Shown piece by piece: positions 1 to 11,350 of a stretch of 64,000 nucleotides of DNA. Position numbers and translations under genes: made by a program. Source of the DNA: Tanypteryx hageni (lineage: Eukaryota; Arthropoda; Insecta; Odonata; Petaluridae); assembly GCA_028673005.1 (NCBI GenBank), contig CM054113.1, forward strand, positions 210,915,504 to 210,979,503, given 5' to 3'. A model generated the notes under the pieces. That model saw nothing but the letters and a program-made list of their open reading frames with translations, had not been told where the DNA came from and made no database searches. The first letter of the stretch is position 1. Each line of letters begins with the position of its first letter.

Positions 1-644
1 TACAGTGTCCTGGGTCCGACTCCAGATACCCCGGAATATCTCCCATAAGTTAGCATGGGAAAAAGTTATTCCAGTGTGTATTGTGTCTAATAGATTTAGG
101 AAGCTCACATTTTGCAAGATTATAGAACGTTTCTCATAACCAACTATAAAAATCTAAAATTTTAAAATTGTAAATTTTAGGGGTTGTTTTAACCCCATTT
201 GAACATTAAAGTTTAATAATTTTTTAGGTATTATGGGATGAGCTAGGAAGCTGAAATTTTCAAATTATTTACAGAACAGTGCATTTGCACAAATAAAAAT
301 TTCAATCTTTCCATATATATATTGCGGCAACTGTTAAAAATGTTTAAATTTTAAACAATTAGAAAAATATTATTTTACTTCTAGAAGTGCTACAACTTTA
401 AAATTTGGCTCAAATTTGTAGCACTAGTACCTCATAATGTAGAAAGTGTAAAATGTTTAAATCTGCAACATTTGGGGATTGTTTTAAACTATTATTTTTA
501 CATGTGGGAAAAACGAAAATCGCTGTGGAGGTGAAATCTTTAGAATTAATAGAATATTTGTAATGATAAAATATCTGTCTGAAAAATTAATGTTTTTTCA
601 AGGTGAGAAGAAATGCTTGCACTATGCAAGCACCCTCTACTAGT
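1..644 (+). repeat. AT-rich foldback/Helitron-like monomer (copy A left arm)
   Basis: From about 220 this is a direct homologue of 12790-13215, including the block with the words gagctaggaagctgaaattt. It ends in a stem-loop at 614-632 and CTACTAGT at 637-644. The part before 220 matches the arm that is inverted at 11954-12180. It is non-coding. The same sequence recurs at 6439-7082 in copy B. Confidence 0.8.
614..644 (+). other. Helitron-like 3' terminus (stem-loop plus CTACTAGT)
   Basis: The sequence tgcttgca-cta-tgcaagca forms a perfect 8-bp stem with a 3-nt loop. CTACTAGT follows after 4 nt. Other instances are 7052-7082, 6074-6104, 13185-13215 and 13884-13914 (+), and 4957-4987 (-, ending CTACTAAT). 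Similarity between copies stops right after CTACTAGT. A hairpin close to a CTRR-T end is the known signature of Helitron 3' termini. The assignment is inference, because no Rep/helicase gene is present. Confidence 0.5.
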
Positions 645-661
645 AATGATATATAACATAT

Positions 662-1513
662 CGGAGGATTCTAATGTTTAGGCACTTCCAGAAGTGCTGG
701 AGATTCGAAATTTTTTCATAGGTAGGATTTTGTGCAAAACCGACTAGAAAAAACGAAAATCATGAAAAAGTGCAACAATGCGGCCGGTAATAATTCGCAA
801 TTGTTTAAACATTTTTTAAAAATTAATAAGAGGTTAGTCAATGTAAACGAATAAATATTTCAATTTATACATAAAGTCGTTATTTTGGCCATTAAAAACT
901 TTTTAAATTTAAGCAATTAGATAAATGCTATTTCACTTCAAATTGTACTATAAATTTAAAATTTGGCAGAAATGTGTGGCATTATTAACCCTATGTGGAA
1001 AACGTATAATATTTATAAAACACATTTTTCGCCAAATTTTTAATTTGTAGCACATTTAGAAGTGAAATAACATTTATCTAATTGGTTAAATTAAAATAAT
1101 TTCTAACGGCCGCAATATGAATTTCATAGATACATTGAAATGTTTATTCGTTTATATGAACTAAACTCTAAATACCTTGAAAATCTCATCTTTCTAAATC
1201 GCCCCGTAGTATCTAAACATTTACATATATTTTTAATTTTAAGAATTTTTAACTGCCAAAAAAATTAAAATATCAAAATTTGTATAATCCCTATTTCGTT
1301 TTTTTACAAACCCTACCTAAAAAAATTTCAGTTCCGTAACACATCGGGAAATACATAAACCTTGTAAATTTGTTTAAACAATTGCGAATTTTTAGCGGCC
1401 GCATTGTTGCACTTTTTCAAGATTTTAGTTTTTTCTTGTCGGTTTTGCACAAAATCCTACCTAAGAAAAAAATTTCCAATCTGCATCTCATATGGAAGTA
1501 ACATTAGTATCCT
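662..1513. repeat. ~850-bp imperfect palindrome (copy A)
   Basis: The two halves are inverted copies centred near 1000. For example, 703-790 (reading ...gtgcaacaatgcggccg) pairs with 1397-1485. The ends are ggaggattctaatg on the left and cattagtatcctcc on the right. Both arms belong to the same AT-rich family as the flanking monomers. There is no open frame of interest. The equivalent in copy B is 7100-7951. Confidence 0.85.
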
Positions 1514-1875
1514 CCTCCTTCTCTTCCTCTGTAAAAAACGTCGATATATAATGATTCCCTCCCTAAGGACTGCATAACCTTACAGAGGTGGGAGGGTTTG
1601 TGTACTCTTACGAACCAAAGAGCTATGCCGGCGGGAGATAATTCTCCTGGTAGGACCATCCAAGCCGGAAAGGTCTGAGGGGAAGAGTCAGACTAAGAAG
1701 CAGTCTTGGGGATTTTACAAGGGCAGCAGCTTGCACAGTACCTCTGTAGGTGGTGATCATGTGGATCTGAACAGCTACAGATGGGTAATCACTCTGTGAA
1801 GCTGCGATGAGGAAAGCAAGGGGAAACTACCTCATTATATTTCCCATGATAGGCTGAAAAGCTGAAAATACCTCT

Positions 1876-3097
1876 ATGGATCTTTCTGGGGTAAAATATT
1901 CCGGAGGTAAAATAGTCCCCCAATCGGATCTCCGGGTGGGGACTACCCTAGGGGATGCACAGAGGAAATGTAACATTAATAAGAAAGCAAGTAGTGAGAA
2001 ATTAAAAATAGGCACATGGAATGTTAGGACTATGAATTCAGGGGGTAAACTAGAGAACTTAAAAAGGGAAATGAGAAGGAATAATGTAGGTATAGTAGGT
2101 CTTAGTGAAGTTCGGTGGGAAGGAGAAGGCGAGATAAATTCAGACGAATTTAAGATTATTTACTCGGGAGAGGAGAAAAAGGAAAGGGGAGTGGGGATTA
2201 TAATGAGAAAAGAGATAGCTGAAAGAATTAACAAGATAGTGACAGTTAATGATAGATTAATAGCCGTAAAACTTCAGATGGAGCCAGTGGAAATGCTTAT
2301 AATTCAAGTGTATATGCCAACAACTAATGCTGGCGACGACGAAGTAGATGAAATGTATGAACAGATTATGGAGATATTGGAGGAGGAGGGAAAAGGAAGG
2401 ATCACCACCATAGTAATGGGAGATTGGAACAGTGTAGTCGGAGAGGGACAGGAAGATAACATAGTGGGAAAATATGGACTAGGGAAGAGAAATGAAAGAT
2501 GGGAGAAACTTGTGGAATTCTGAGATTGAAATAGATTGATTGTAACTAAAATATGAACTAGGGAAGAAAAATGAAAGATGGGAGAAACTTGTGGAATTCT
2601 GCCATAGAAATAGATTGATTGTAACTAATACATGGTTTAAGCATCACCAGCGGAGACTTTACACATGGAGAAGCCCAGGAGACCAGAGACGATACCAGAT
2701 AGATTACATACTAGTCAATGAAAGATTTAGAAATAGCATTCAAAATGTAAAAACACTACCAGGGGCAGATATCGATTCTGACCACAACCTTTTGGTGGCA
2801 AATATACAATGTAGACTGAAGAGCGTTAAGAGAAACATAAGAGTTAACAAGAAATGGAACATAGAGGAACTCCTTAAAAACAAGGAGGCTATCATGACTG
2901 AGCTGGAGGAAAGGTTGGGAGAGAGAGCTGAAGAAAATAGGAAGAATGTAGATCAGGAGTGGAGATACATCCATAGCAACATTAAATATGTAATGGAAAA
3001 GAAGGTAGGAAAGATAACGGGTGAAAGAAACATAAACCCTGGATCACAGCAACCATGCTGCAAAAAATGGAAGAGCGGAGAATGTGGAAGAACATAA
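1876..3097 (+). pseudogene. RTE-like LINE endonuclease region, broken (copy A)
   Basis: This encodes the N-terminal apurinic/apyrimidinic-like endonuclease, which nicks target DNA to prime reverse transcription. The first frame (1876-2523, 215 residues) has the KIGTWNVRT motif (Asn near residue 49), the LSEVRW motif (Glu near 78) and the MGDWN motif (181-185). The second frame, from 2591, carries the final SDHNLL motif near 2776. Catalytic residues are therefore present but split between frames. A 79-bp tandem duplication at 2471-2628 causes the first break by adding a stop and shifting the frame. Another shift occurs near 3020-3030, before the linker leading to the RT. The start at 1876 is only the first in-frame Met; the true start is unknown. 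Confidence 0.88.
2471..2628 (+). repeat. 79-bp tandem duplication inside the LINE
   Basis: Positions 2471-2549 and 2550-2628 are two near-identical 79-bp units that diverge at a few bases. Because 79 is not a multiple of three, the second unit shifts the endonuclease frame by one. Both copies of the LINE carry it (8909-9066 in copy B), so it predates the segmental duplication. Confidence 0.9.
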
Positions 3098-4912
3098 ACA
3101 CTGAAGAAGGCCAAAGAAAGTACAAGGAGTTAAATAATGCTTTAAGAAGGGAAACAGATAAAGCCAGAGAACAGTGGATAAATGAGAAATGCGAGGAGAT
3201 TGTCGAATGTGAAAGAATTTGTAGAACAGACCTCATGTATAGCAAAGCAAGGGAACTATTCAAGAAAAAGGCAAGAAAGATAGGACGTAAAGGAATCATG
3301 AACAAAAGTGGTAAATAGTATCGGAGCCAGACAATGTAAAGAATGTCTGGAAAGAATACATTGAGATGACAAAGAAGGAAAGCCAAGAAATATTGAATTA
3401 AATGAAAAAAAGGATGTGGAAAAAGATCAGCTAGGACCAAGTATTCTCGAGTCTGAAGTTAAAAGAGCAATTGATGACATGAAAAGAAGGAAGGCTGTTG
3501 GGAGTGATGATATACCCGTGGACGTTCTTAAGGTTTTGGGGTCTAAAGCAGTTAAGCAACTCACAAAATTTTTTAACCAAGTATATGATACTGGAATATG
3601 GCCTGAAGACTTTTTAGATGTTGTGATGGTACCACTGGAGAAAAAGAACAATGCAAAATGTTGTAAGGATTACAGAACTATTAGTTTAATTTCTCATACA
3701 GCTAAAGTTCTAACCAGAATAATAACCAAAAGAATTGAATGTAAAATAGAAAAGGAGCTGCAAGATAATCAGTTTGGTTTTAGAAGAGGAAGGGGGACTA
3801 GAGATGCTATAGGATGTATGAGGATGATGATAGAAAGAGCGCTAGAAGTCAATAAAGGTATGTATTTTTGTTTTGTAGATTGGGAGAAAGCTTTTGACCG
3901 AGTGAAATGGGATAAAATGCTGGGTATTTTAAACAAAATAGGAATAGATTGGAAAGATAAAAGACTGCTTAAAAACCTTTACTTTGATCAAAAGATTAGA
4001 GTCAGGGTTGAAGGAGAAGAAACAGAAAGTACTTCAATAGGGAGGGGAGTGAGGCAGGGTTGTCCTATTTCACCAGCGATATTTAATATTTATGCAGAAA
4101 CAATAACAGAAGAAGCGTTGATGGAAGAGAAAGGATTTAAGATAGGAGGTGAAAGTATTACCACCATTAAATACGCAGATGATCAGGGCTTAATAGCAGA
4201 AGGCGAGAAAGAGCTTCAGAGGATGACAGACAGACTAGTGGAGGTTGGCCAACAATATGGAATGAAGATCAATGCTGAAAAAACGAAAGTCATGGTGGTT
4301 TCAAAGGAACATAAAGAATTAAATATAATGGTAAATGGCCAAAAATTGGAACAAGTAAGTAGTTTCAAATATCTCGGCAGTATTTTAGCACAGGATGGAA
4401 GTAGTACACAGGACATCAGAAGTAGGATTGCAATGGCAAAAGCAGCATTTAACGAGAAGAAGGAGCTTCTCACAAGCAAGAAAATAAATTTAGAAACAAG
4501 GAAGAAATTAGCAAAATGCTACATATGGAGCATAGCTCTTTATGGTGCAGAGACGTGGACGGTAAGGAGAAAGGAGGAAAAATATTTAGAAAGTTTTGAG
4601 ATGTGGGTATGGAGAAGAATGATGAAAGTGAAATGGACAGAGAGGAAGAGAAACGAAGAAGTATTAGAAATGGTGGGAGAAGAAAGGACGCTAATAAAAA
4701 CAATCAGGAAAAGAAAAGCAAATTGGATAGGGCACATATTGAGAAGACAGTGTTTACAAAAGACGATCTTAGAAGGAAAAATTAGTGGAAGAAGAGGAAG
4801 AGGGAGAAAAAGAATAGGAATATTAGATAATATAAAGCAGGGATATAATACTTATAGAGGTATAAAAGAGGCTTCTAGGAAGAGAGAGAAATGCAGGCAG
4901 CGATACAGTTAA
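3030..4912 (+). pseudogene. RTE-like LINE reverse transcriptase, broken (copy A)
   Basis: The longest frame (3416-4912, 498 residues) holds most of the RT. Visible are motif A FVDWEKAFDRV (about 153-163), motif B GVRQGCPISP (211-220) and the catalytic YADD box (253-256). Before them lie the fingers (DYRTISLI, QFGFRRGRGTRD), and after them a thumb and a basic C-terminal segment with KANWIGHILRR. The upstream linker (3055-3318) is in another frame, and further shifts near 3318 and 3400 separate it from the RT core. It would have copied the element's RNA at the nicked target. Catalytic aspartates are intact, but no continuous endonuclease-RT protein can be made. Confidence 0.9.
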
Positions 4913-4956
4913 AACCTGTCTTCGGACAGAAGCATGATGATGATGATGATATAATG

Positions 4957-5515
4957 ATTAGTAGAAGGTGCTTGTATACTGCAAGCATTTGACATCTCAC
5001 CTTGAAAAAACATTCATTTTTCAGAGAGATATTTCATCATGGTGATTATTTCTTTAATTCAAAGGATCATCTAGAAGTGAAATAATATTTATTTAGTTGT
5101 TTAAATTTTAAAACCTTAATACGGTCGCAATAACACTTGGAGATTTTTAATTGTTTGTTAGTTTCAATGCACTAATCTGTACATAACATTAAAATTTCAG
5201 CTTCCTAGCTTGCCCCGAAGTACCTAAACATTTATCTATTAGTTTAAACTTTAAAAATTTTTAACAGCCAAAGAAATTAAAATATCAAAATGTTTATAAT
5301 ATTTTATTTAGTTTTTTTCACAAAATCTACCGGTAAAAAAATTTCAGCTTCGTAGCACATTCGATAATACACAAACCTCAAAAATATGTTTAAACAATTG
5401 CGAATTTATAGCGGTCGAATTTTTTAACTTTTTCAAAATTTGCTTTTTTCTATGCATAATTTTCCACAAAAAGATTTTAAAAACTCGAAACTACAGCATA
5501 TAGTTTTCAAGATAA
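4957..5515 (-). repeat. Inverted AT-rich monomer (copy A right arm)
   Basis: Read on the minus strand, this is the same monomer as 12520-13215. It begins (minus-strand 3' end) at the stem-loop 4969-4987 and runs to 5515, where copy A breaks. It pairs with 1-644 as the outer arm of a large inverted repeat around the LINE. Confidence 0.8.
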
Positions 5516-6104
5516 TTGTTTAAACAAATTTTCAGGGTTTAGGCATTTCCGAATGTGCTACGGAGCTGAAATTTTTTTATAAGTAGAATTCTTAAAAAAA
5601 CGAAATAGGGGTTATTCAAATTTTGATATTTTAATTTGTTTGGCAGTTAAAAATTCTTAAAGTTTAAACAAATAGATATCTGTTTAGGTACTACGGGACG
5701 AGCTAGAAAGCTGAAATTTTCAAATTATTATAGAGTAGTAAATTTGCACAATTAAACATCTCAATTTCACCATATATGAAATGCAGCGGCCGTTAAAAAT
5801 TATTTAAATTTAAACAATTAGAAAAATATTATTTTACTTCGAGAAGTGCTACAACTTTAAAATTTGACTAAAATGTGTAGCATTAGTACCCCACAATGAG
5901 GATGGTGTAAAAATTTTAAAATTGCAACATTTGGGTATTGTTTTAAACTATTATTTTTACATTTGGGGAAAACAAAAATCGCTGCGGAGGTGAAATATTT
6001 AGAATTGAAAGAATATTTGTAATGATGAAATGTCTGTCTGAAAAATGAATGTTTTTTTCAAGGTGATATGAAATGCTTGCAGTATGCAAGCACTAACTAC
6101 TAGT
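5516..6104 (+). repeat. AT-rich monomer fragment at the duplication junction
   Basis: A direct homologue of 12627-13215, ending in the stem-loop at 6074-6092 and CTACTAGT at 6097-6104. It joins copy A at 5515 without the inverted arm (11954-12626 equivalent) that follows copy B, so one of the two junctions has been deleted or rearranged. Confidence 0.8.
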
Positions 6105-6134
6105 ATCATTATATATATATAGACGTTCCTTACA

Positions 6135-6700
6135 GAAGAGTAGGAGGAGGATATAACAGGAGGATACTAATGTCCAGCCCAAACTACAAGAGCTAGACCG
6201 CTGAAAGTTTTAGTTTTTGGTGATATGATGGAGAAACTTACAGATAAAATTAGACTTCTCACCTAAGTGACATGAGTTCGACTCCAGAAATTCCGAAAGT
6301 TGCGTTTTTTCCCATAAGAATGGCATTGCGCCATTTTTGTAAAATTATTTTGGGCACTTGCCCGTAAGCTAGAAAAATGAAATTTTCATTGTTGCTAGAC
6401 GGCCGCAATATCTATTGAGAATTATTGTTACTTTTGCTTACAGTGTCCTGGGTCCGACTCCAGATACCCCGGAATATCTCCCATAAGTTAGCATGGGAAA
6501 AAGTTATTCCAGTGTGTATTGTGTCTAATAGATTTAGGAAGCTCACATTTTGCAAGATTATAGAACGTTTCTCATAACCAACTATAAAAATCTAAAATTT
6601 TAAAATTGTAAATTTTAGGGGTTGTTTTAACCCCATTTGAACATTAAAGTTTAATAATTTTTTAGGTATTATGGGATGAGCTAGGAAGCTGAAATTTTCA
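6135..6700 (+). repeat. Left arm of the 6.3-kb inverted-repeat composite
   Basis: This pairs with 11954-12440 as an imperfect inverted repeat. The outer end reads aggaggatactaatgtc on the left; the mirrored right end is near 12420-12440. It contains tccagataccccgg and other words that reappear reverse-complemented around 12130-12160. Non-coding. Confidence 0.82.
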
Positions 6701-7099
6701 AATTATTTACAGAACAGTGCATTTGCACAAATAAAAATTTCAATCTTTCCATATATATATTGCGGCAACTGTTAAAAATGTTTAAATTTTAAACAATTAG
6801 AAAAATATTATTTTACTTCTAGAAGTGCTACAACTTTAAAATTTGGCTCAAATTTGTAGCACTAGTACCTCATAATGTAGAAAGTGTAAAATGTTTAAAT
6901 CTGCAACATTTGGGGATTGTTTTAAACTATTATTTTTACATGTGGGAAAAACGAAAATCGCTGCGGAGGTGAAATCTTTAGAATTAATAGAATATTTGTA
7001 ATGATAAAATATCTGTCTGAAAAATTAATGTTTTTTCAAGGTGAGAAGAAATGCTTGCACTATGCAAGCACCCTCTACTAGTAATGATATATAACATAT

Positions 7100-7951
7100 C
7101 GGAGGATTCTAATGTTTAGGCACTTCCAGAAGTGCTGGAGATTCGAAATTTTTTCATAGGTAGGATTTTGTGCAAAACCGACTAGAAAAAACGAAAATCA
7201 TGAAAAAGTGCAACAATGCGGCCGGTAATAATTCGCAATTGTTTAAACATTTTTTAAAAATTAATAAGAGGTTAGTCAATGTAAACGAATAAATATTTCA
7301 ATTTATACATAAAGTCGTTATTTTGGCCATTAAAAACTTTTTAAATTTAAGCAATTAGATAAATGCTATTTCACTTCAAATTGTACTATAAATTTAAAAT
7401 TTGGCAGAAATGTGTGGCATTATTAACCCTATGTGGAAAACGTATAATATTTATAAAACACATTTTTCGCCAAATTTTTAATTTGTAGCACATTTAGAAG
7501 TGAAATAACATTTATCTAATTGGTTAAATTAAAATAATTTCTAACGGCCGCAATATGAATTTCATAGATACATTGAAATGTTTATTCGTTTATATGAACT
7601 AAACTCTAAATACCTTGAAAATCTCATCTTTCTAAATCGCCCCGTAGTATCTAAACATTTACATATATTTTTAATTTTAAGAATTTTTAACTGCCAAAAA
7701 AATTAAAATATCAAAATTTGTATAATCCCTATTTCGTTTTTTTACAAACCCTACCTAAAAAAATTTCAGTTCCGTAACACATCGGGAAATACATAAACCT
7801 TGTAAATTTGTTTAAACAATTGCGAATTTTTAGCGGCCGCATTGTTGCACTTTTTCATGATTTTCGTTTTTTCTAGTCGGTTTTGCACAAACTCCTACCT
7901 AAGAAAAAAATTTCCAATCTGCATCTCATATGGAAGTAACATTAGTATCCT
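7100..7951. repeat. ~850-bp imperfect palindrome (copy B)
   Basis: Duplicate of the palindrome at 662-1513. In this copy the right arm (7858-7875) matches the left arm of the palindrome better than copy A does, which suggests arm-to-arm sequence correction. Confidence 0.85.
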
Positions 7952-8313
7952 CCTCCTTCTCTTCCTCTGTAAAAAACGTCGATATATAATGATTCCCTCC
8001 CTAAGGACTGCATAACCTTACAGAGGTGGGAGGGTTTGTGTACTCTTACGAACCAAAGAGCTATGCCGGCGGGAGATAATTCTCCTGGTAGGACCATCCA
8101 AGCCGGAAAGGTCTGAGGGGAAGAGTCAGACTAAGAAGCAGTCTTGGGGATTTTACAAGGGCAGCAGCTTGCACAGTACCTCTGTAGGTGGTGATCATGT
8201 GGATCTGAACAGCTACAGATGGGTAATCACTCTGTGAAGCTGCGATGAGGAAAGCAAGGGGAAACTACCTCATTATATTTCCCATGATAGGCTGAAAAGC
8301 TGAAAATACCTCT

Positions 8314-9535
8314 ATGGATCTTTCTGGGGTAAAATATTCCGGAGGTAAAATAGTCCCCCAATCGGATCTCCGGGTGGGGACTACCCTAGGGGATGCACAG
8401 AGGAAATGTAACATTAATAAGAAAGCAAGTAGTGAGAAATTAAAAATAGGCACATGGAATGTTAGGACTATGAATTCAGGGGGTAAACTAGAGAACTTAA
8501 AAAGGGAAATGAGAAGGAATAATGTAGGTATAGTAGGTCTTAGTGAAGTTCGGTGGGAAGGAGAAGGCGAGATAAATTCAGACGAATTTAAGATTATTTA
8601 CTCGGGAGAGGAGAAAAAGGAAAGGGGAGTGGGGATTATAATGAGAAAAGAGATAGCTGAAAGAATTAACAAGATAGTGACAGTTAATGATAGATTAATA
8701 GCCGTAAAACTTCAGATGGAGCCAGTGGAAATGCTTATAATTCAAGTGTATATGCCAACAACTAATGCTGGCGACGACGAAGTAGATGAAATGTATGAAC
8801 AGATTATGGAGATATTGGAGGAGGAGGGAAAAGGAAGGATCACCACCATAGTAATGGGAGATTGGAACAGTGTAGTCGGAGAGGGACAGGAAGATAACAT
8901 AGTGGGAAAATATGGACTAGGGAAGAGAAATGAAAGATGGGAGAAACTTGTGGAATTCTGAGATTGAAATAGATTGATTGTAACTAAAATATGAACTAGG
9001 GAAGAAAAATGAAAGATGGGAGAAACTTGTGGAATTCTGCCATAGAAATAGATTGATTGTAACTAATACATGGTTTAAGCATCACCAGCGGAGACTTTAC
9101 ACATGGAGAAGCCCAGGAGACCAGAGACGATACCAGATAGATTACATACTAGTCAATGAAAGATTTAGAAATAGCATTCAAAATGTAAAAACACTACCAG
9201 GGGCAGATATCGATTCTGACCACAACCTTTTGGTGGCAAATATACAATGTAGACTGAAGAGCGTTAAGAGAAACATAAGAGTTAACAAGAAATGGAACAT
9301 AGAGGAACTCCTTAAAAACAAGGAGGCTATCATGACTGAGCTGGAGGAAAGGTTGGGAGAGAGAGCTGAAGAAAATAGGAAGAATGTAGATCAGGAGTGG
9401 AGATACATCCATAGCAACATTAAATATGTAATGGAAAAGAAGGTAGGAAAGATAACGGGTGAAAGAAACATAAACCCTGGATCACAGCAACCATGCTGCA
9501 AAAAATGGAAGAGCGGAGAATGTGGAAGAACATAA
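8314..9535 (+). pseudogene. RTE-like LINE endonuclease region, broken (copy B)
   Basis: Its translation is identical to the copy A endonuclease region in both frames (8314-8961 and 9029-9535), and it is split by the same 79-bp duplication (8909-9066). The Asn, Glu, Asp and His motif residues of the endonuclease are all still encoded, but not in one frame. Confidence 0.88.
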
Positions 9536-11350
9536 ACACTGAAGAAGGCCAAAGAAAGTACAAGGAGTTAAATAATGCTTTAAGAAGGGAAACAGATAAA
9601 GCCAGAGAACAGTGGATAAATGAGAAATGCGAGGAGATTGTCGAATGTGAAAGAATTTGTAGAACAGACCTCATGTATAGCAAAGCAAGGGAACTATTCA
9701 AGAAAAAGGCAAGAAAGATAGGACGTAAAGGAATCATGAACAAAAGTGGTAAATAGTATCGGAGCCAGACAATGTAAAGAATGTCTGGAAAGAATACATT
9801 GAGATGACAAAGAAGGAAAGCCAAGAAATATTGAATTAAATGAAAAAAAGGATGTGGAAAAAGATCAGCTAGGACCAAGTATTCTCGAGTCTGAAGTTAA
9901 AAGAGCAATTGATGACATGAAAAGAAGGAAGGCTGTTGGGAGTGATGATATACCCGTGGACGTTCTTAAGGTTTTGGGGTCTAAAGCAGTTAAGCAACTC
10001 ACAAAATTTTTTAACCAAGTATATGATACTGGAATATGGCCTGAAGACTTTTTAGATGTTGTGATGGTACCACTGGAGAAAAAGAACAATGCAAAATGTT
10101 GTAAGGATTACAGAACTATTAGTTTAATTTCTCATACAGCTAAAGTTCTAACCAGAATAATAACCAAAAGAATTGAATGTAAAATAGAAAAGGAGCTGCA
10201 AGATAATCAGTTTGGTTTTAGAAGAGGAAGGGGGACTAGAGATGCTATAGGATGTATGAGGATGATGATAGAAAGAGCGCTAGAAGTCAATAAAGGTATG
10301 TATTTTTGTTTTGTAGATTGGGAGAAAGCTTTTGACCGAGTGAAATGGGATAAAATGCTGGGTATTTTAAACAAAATAGGAATAGATTGGAAAGATAAAA
10401 GACTGCTTAAAAACCTTTACTTTGATCAAAAGATTAGAGTCAGGGTTGAAGGAGAAGAAACAGAAAGTACTTCAATAGGGAGGGGAGTGAGGCAGGGTTG
10501 TCCTATTTCACCAGCGATATTTAATATTTATGCAGAAACAATAACAGAAGAAGCGTTGATGGAAGAGAAAGGATTTAAGATAGGAGGTGAAAGTATTACC
10601 ACCATTAAATACGCAGATGATCAGGGCTTAATAGCAGAAGGCGAGAAAGAGCTTCAGAGGATGACAGACAGACTAGTGGAGGTTGGCCAACAATATGGAA
10701 TGAAGATCAATGCTGAAAAAACGAAAGTCATGGTGGTTTCAAAGGAACATAAAGAATTAAATATAATGGTAAATGGCCAAAAATTGGAACAAGTAAGTAG
10801 TTTCAAATATCTCGGCAGTATTTTAGCACAGGATGGAAGTAGTACACAGGACATCAGAAGTAGGATTGCAATGGCAAAAGCAGCATTTAACGAGAAGAAG
10901 GAGCTTCTCACAAGCAAGAAAATAAATTTAGAAACAAGGAAGAAATTAGCAAAATGCTACATATGGAGCATAGCTCTTTATGGTGCAGAGACGTGGACGG
11001 TAAGGAGAAAGGAGGAAAAATATTTAGAAAGTTTTGAGATGTGGGTATGGAGAAGAATGATGAAAGTGAAATGGACAGAGAGGAAGAGAAACGAAGAAGT
11101 ATTAGAAATGGTGGGAGAAGAAAGGACGCTAATAAAAACAATCAGGAAAAGAAAAGCAAATTGGATAGGGCACATATTGAGAAGACAGTGTTTACAAAAG
11201 ACGATCTTAGAAGGAAAAATTAGTGGAAGAAGAGGAAGAGGGAGAAAAAGAATAGGAATATTAGATAATATAAAGCAGGGATATAATACTTATAGAGGTA
11301 TAAAAGAGGCTTCTAGGAAGAGAGAGAAATGCAGGCAGCGATACAGTTAA
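9468..11350 (+). pseudogene. RTE-like LINE reverse transcriptase, broken (copy B)
   Basis: The translation is identical to copy A. The 498-residue frame (9854-11350) keeps motif A, motif B and the YADD box. The linker at 9493-9756 is out of frame. Perfect protein identity to copy A despite being dead argues for a very recent duplication, gene conversion or an assembly duplicate. Confidence 0.9.

Larger units (their letters stand above)
1557..4948 (+). mobile_element. RTE-like non-LTR retrotransposon, copy A
   Basis: The insertion is flanked by an 11-bp target-site duplication, atataatgatt, at 1546-1556 and 4949-4959. The element has a GC-richer ~320-bp 5' leader, an apurinic-type endonuclease region, a reverse transcriptase region and a very short 3' end finishing in (ATG)n repeats (4934-4948). 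Endonuclease plus RT with a short microsatellite-like 3' end fits the RTE clade; I could not test clade membership. The reading frame is broken in several places, so the copy is dead. The target lies in the spacer between two arms of the AT-rich palindromic family. Confidence 0.88.
1..5515. repeat. Tandem segmental duplication, copy A
   Basis: This block matches 6439-11953 at a constant offset of 6438 bp. I saw only six base differences by eye: 526, 1420, 1427, 1437, 1454 and 5455. It holds AT-rich palindromic repeat DNA with an RTE-like LINE in the middle. Its left end lies outside the window. The match stops sharply at 5515, where copy A joins a forward monomer fragment while copy B continues into an inverted arm. 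All LINE defects are shared, so the duplication came after the LINE insertion and decay. A collapsed haplotype or assembly duplication could look the same. Confidence 0.95.

Noticed and set aside
2982..3440. 152-residue minus-strand frame inside the LINE
   Set aside because: Antisense shadow of the purine-rich RT coding strand; the same shadow occurs in copy B.
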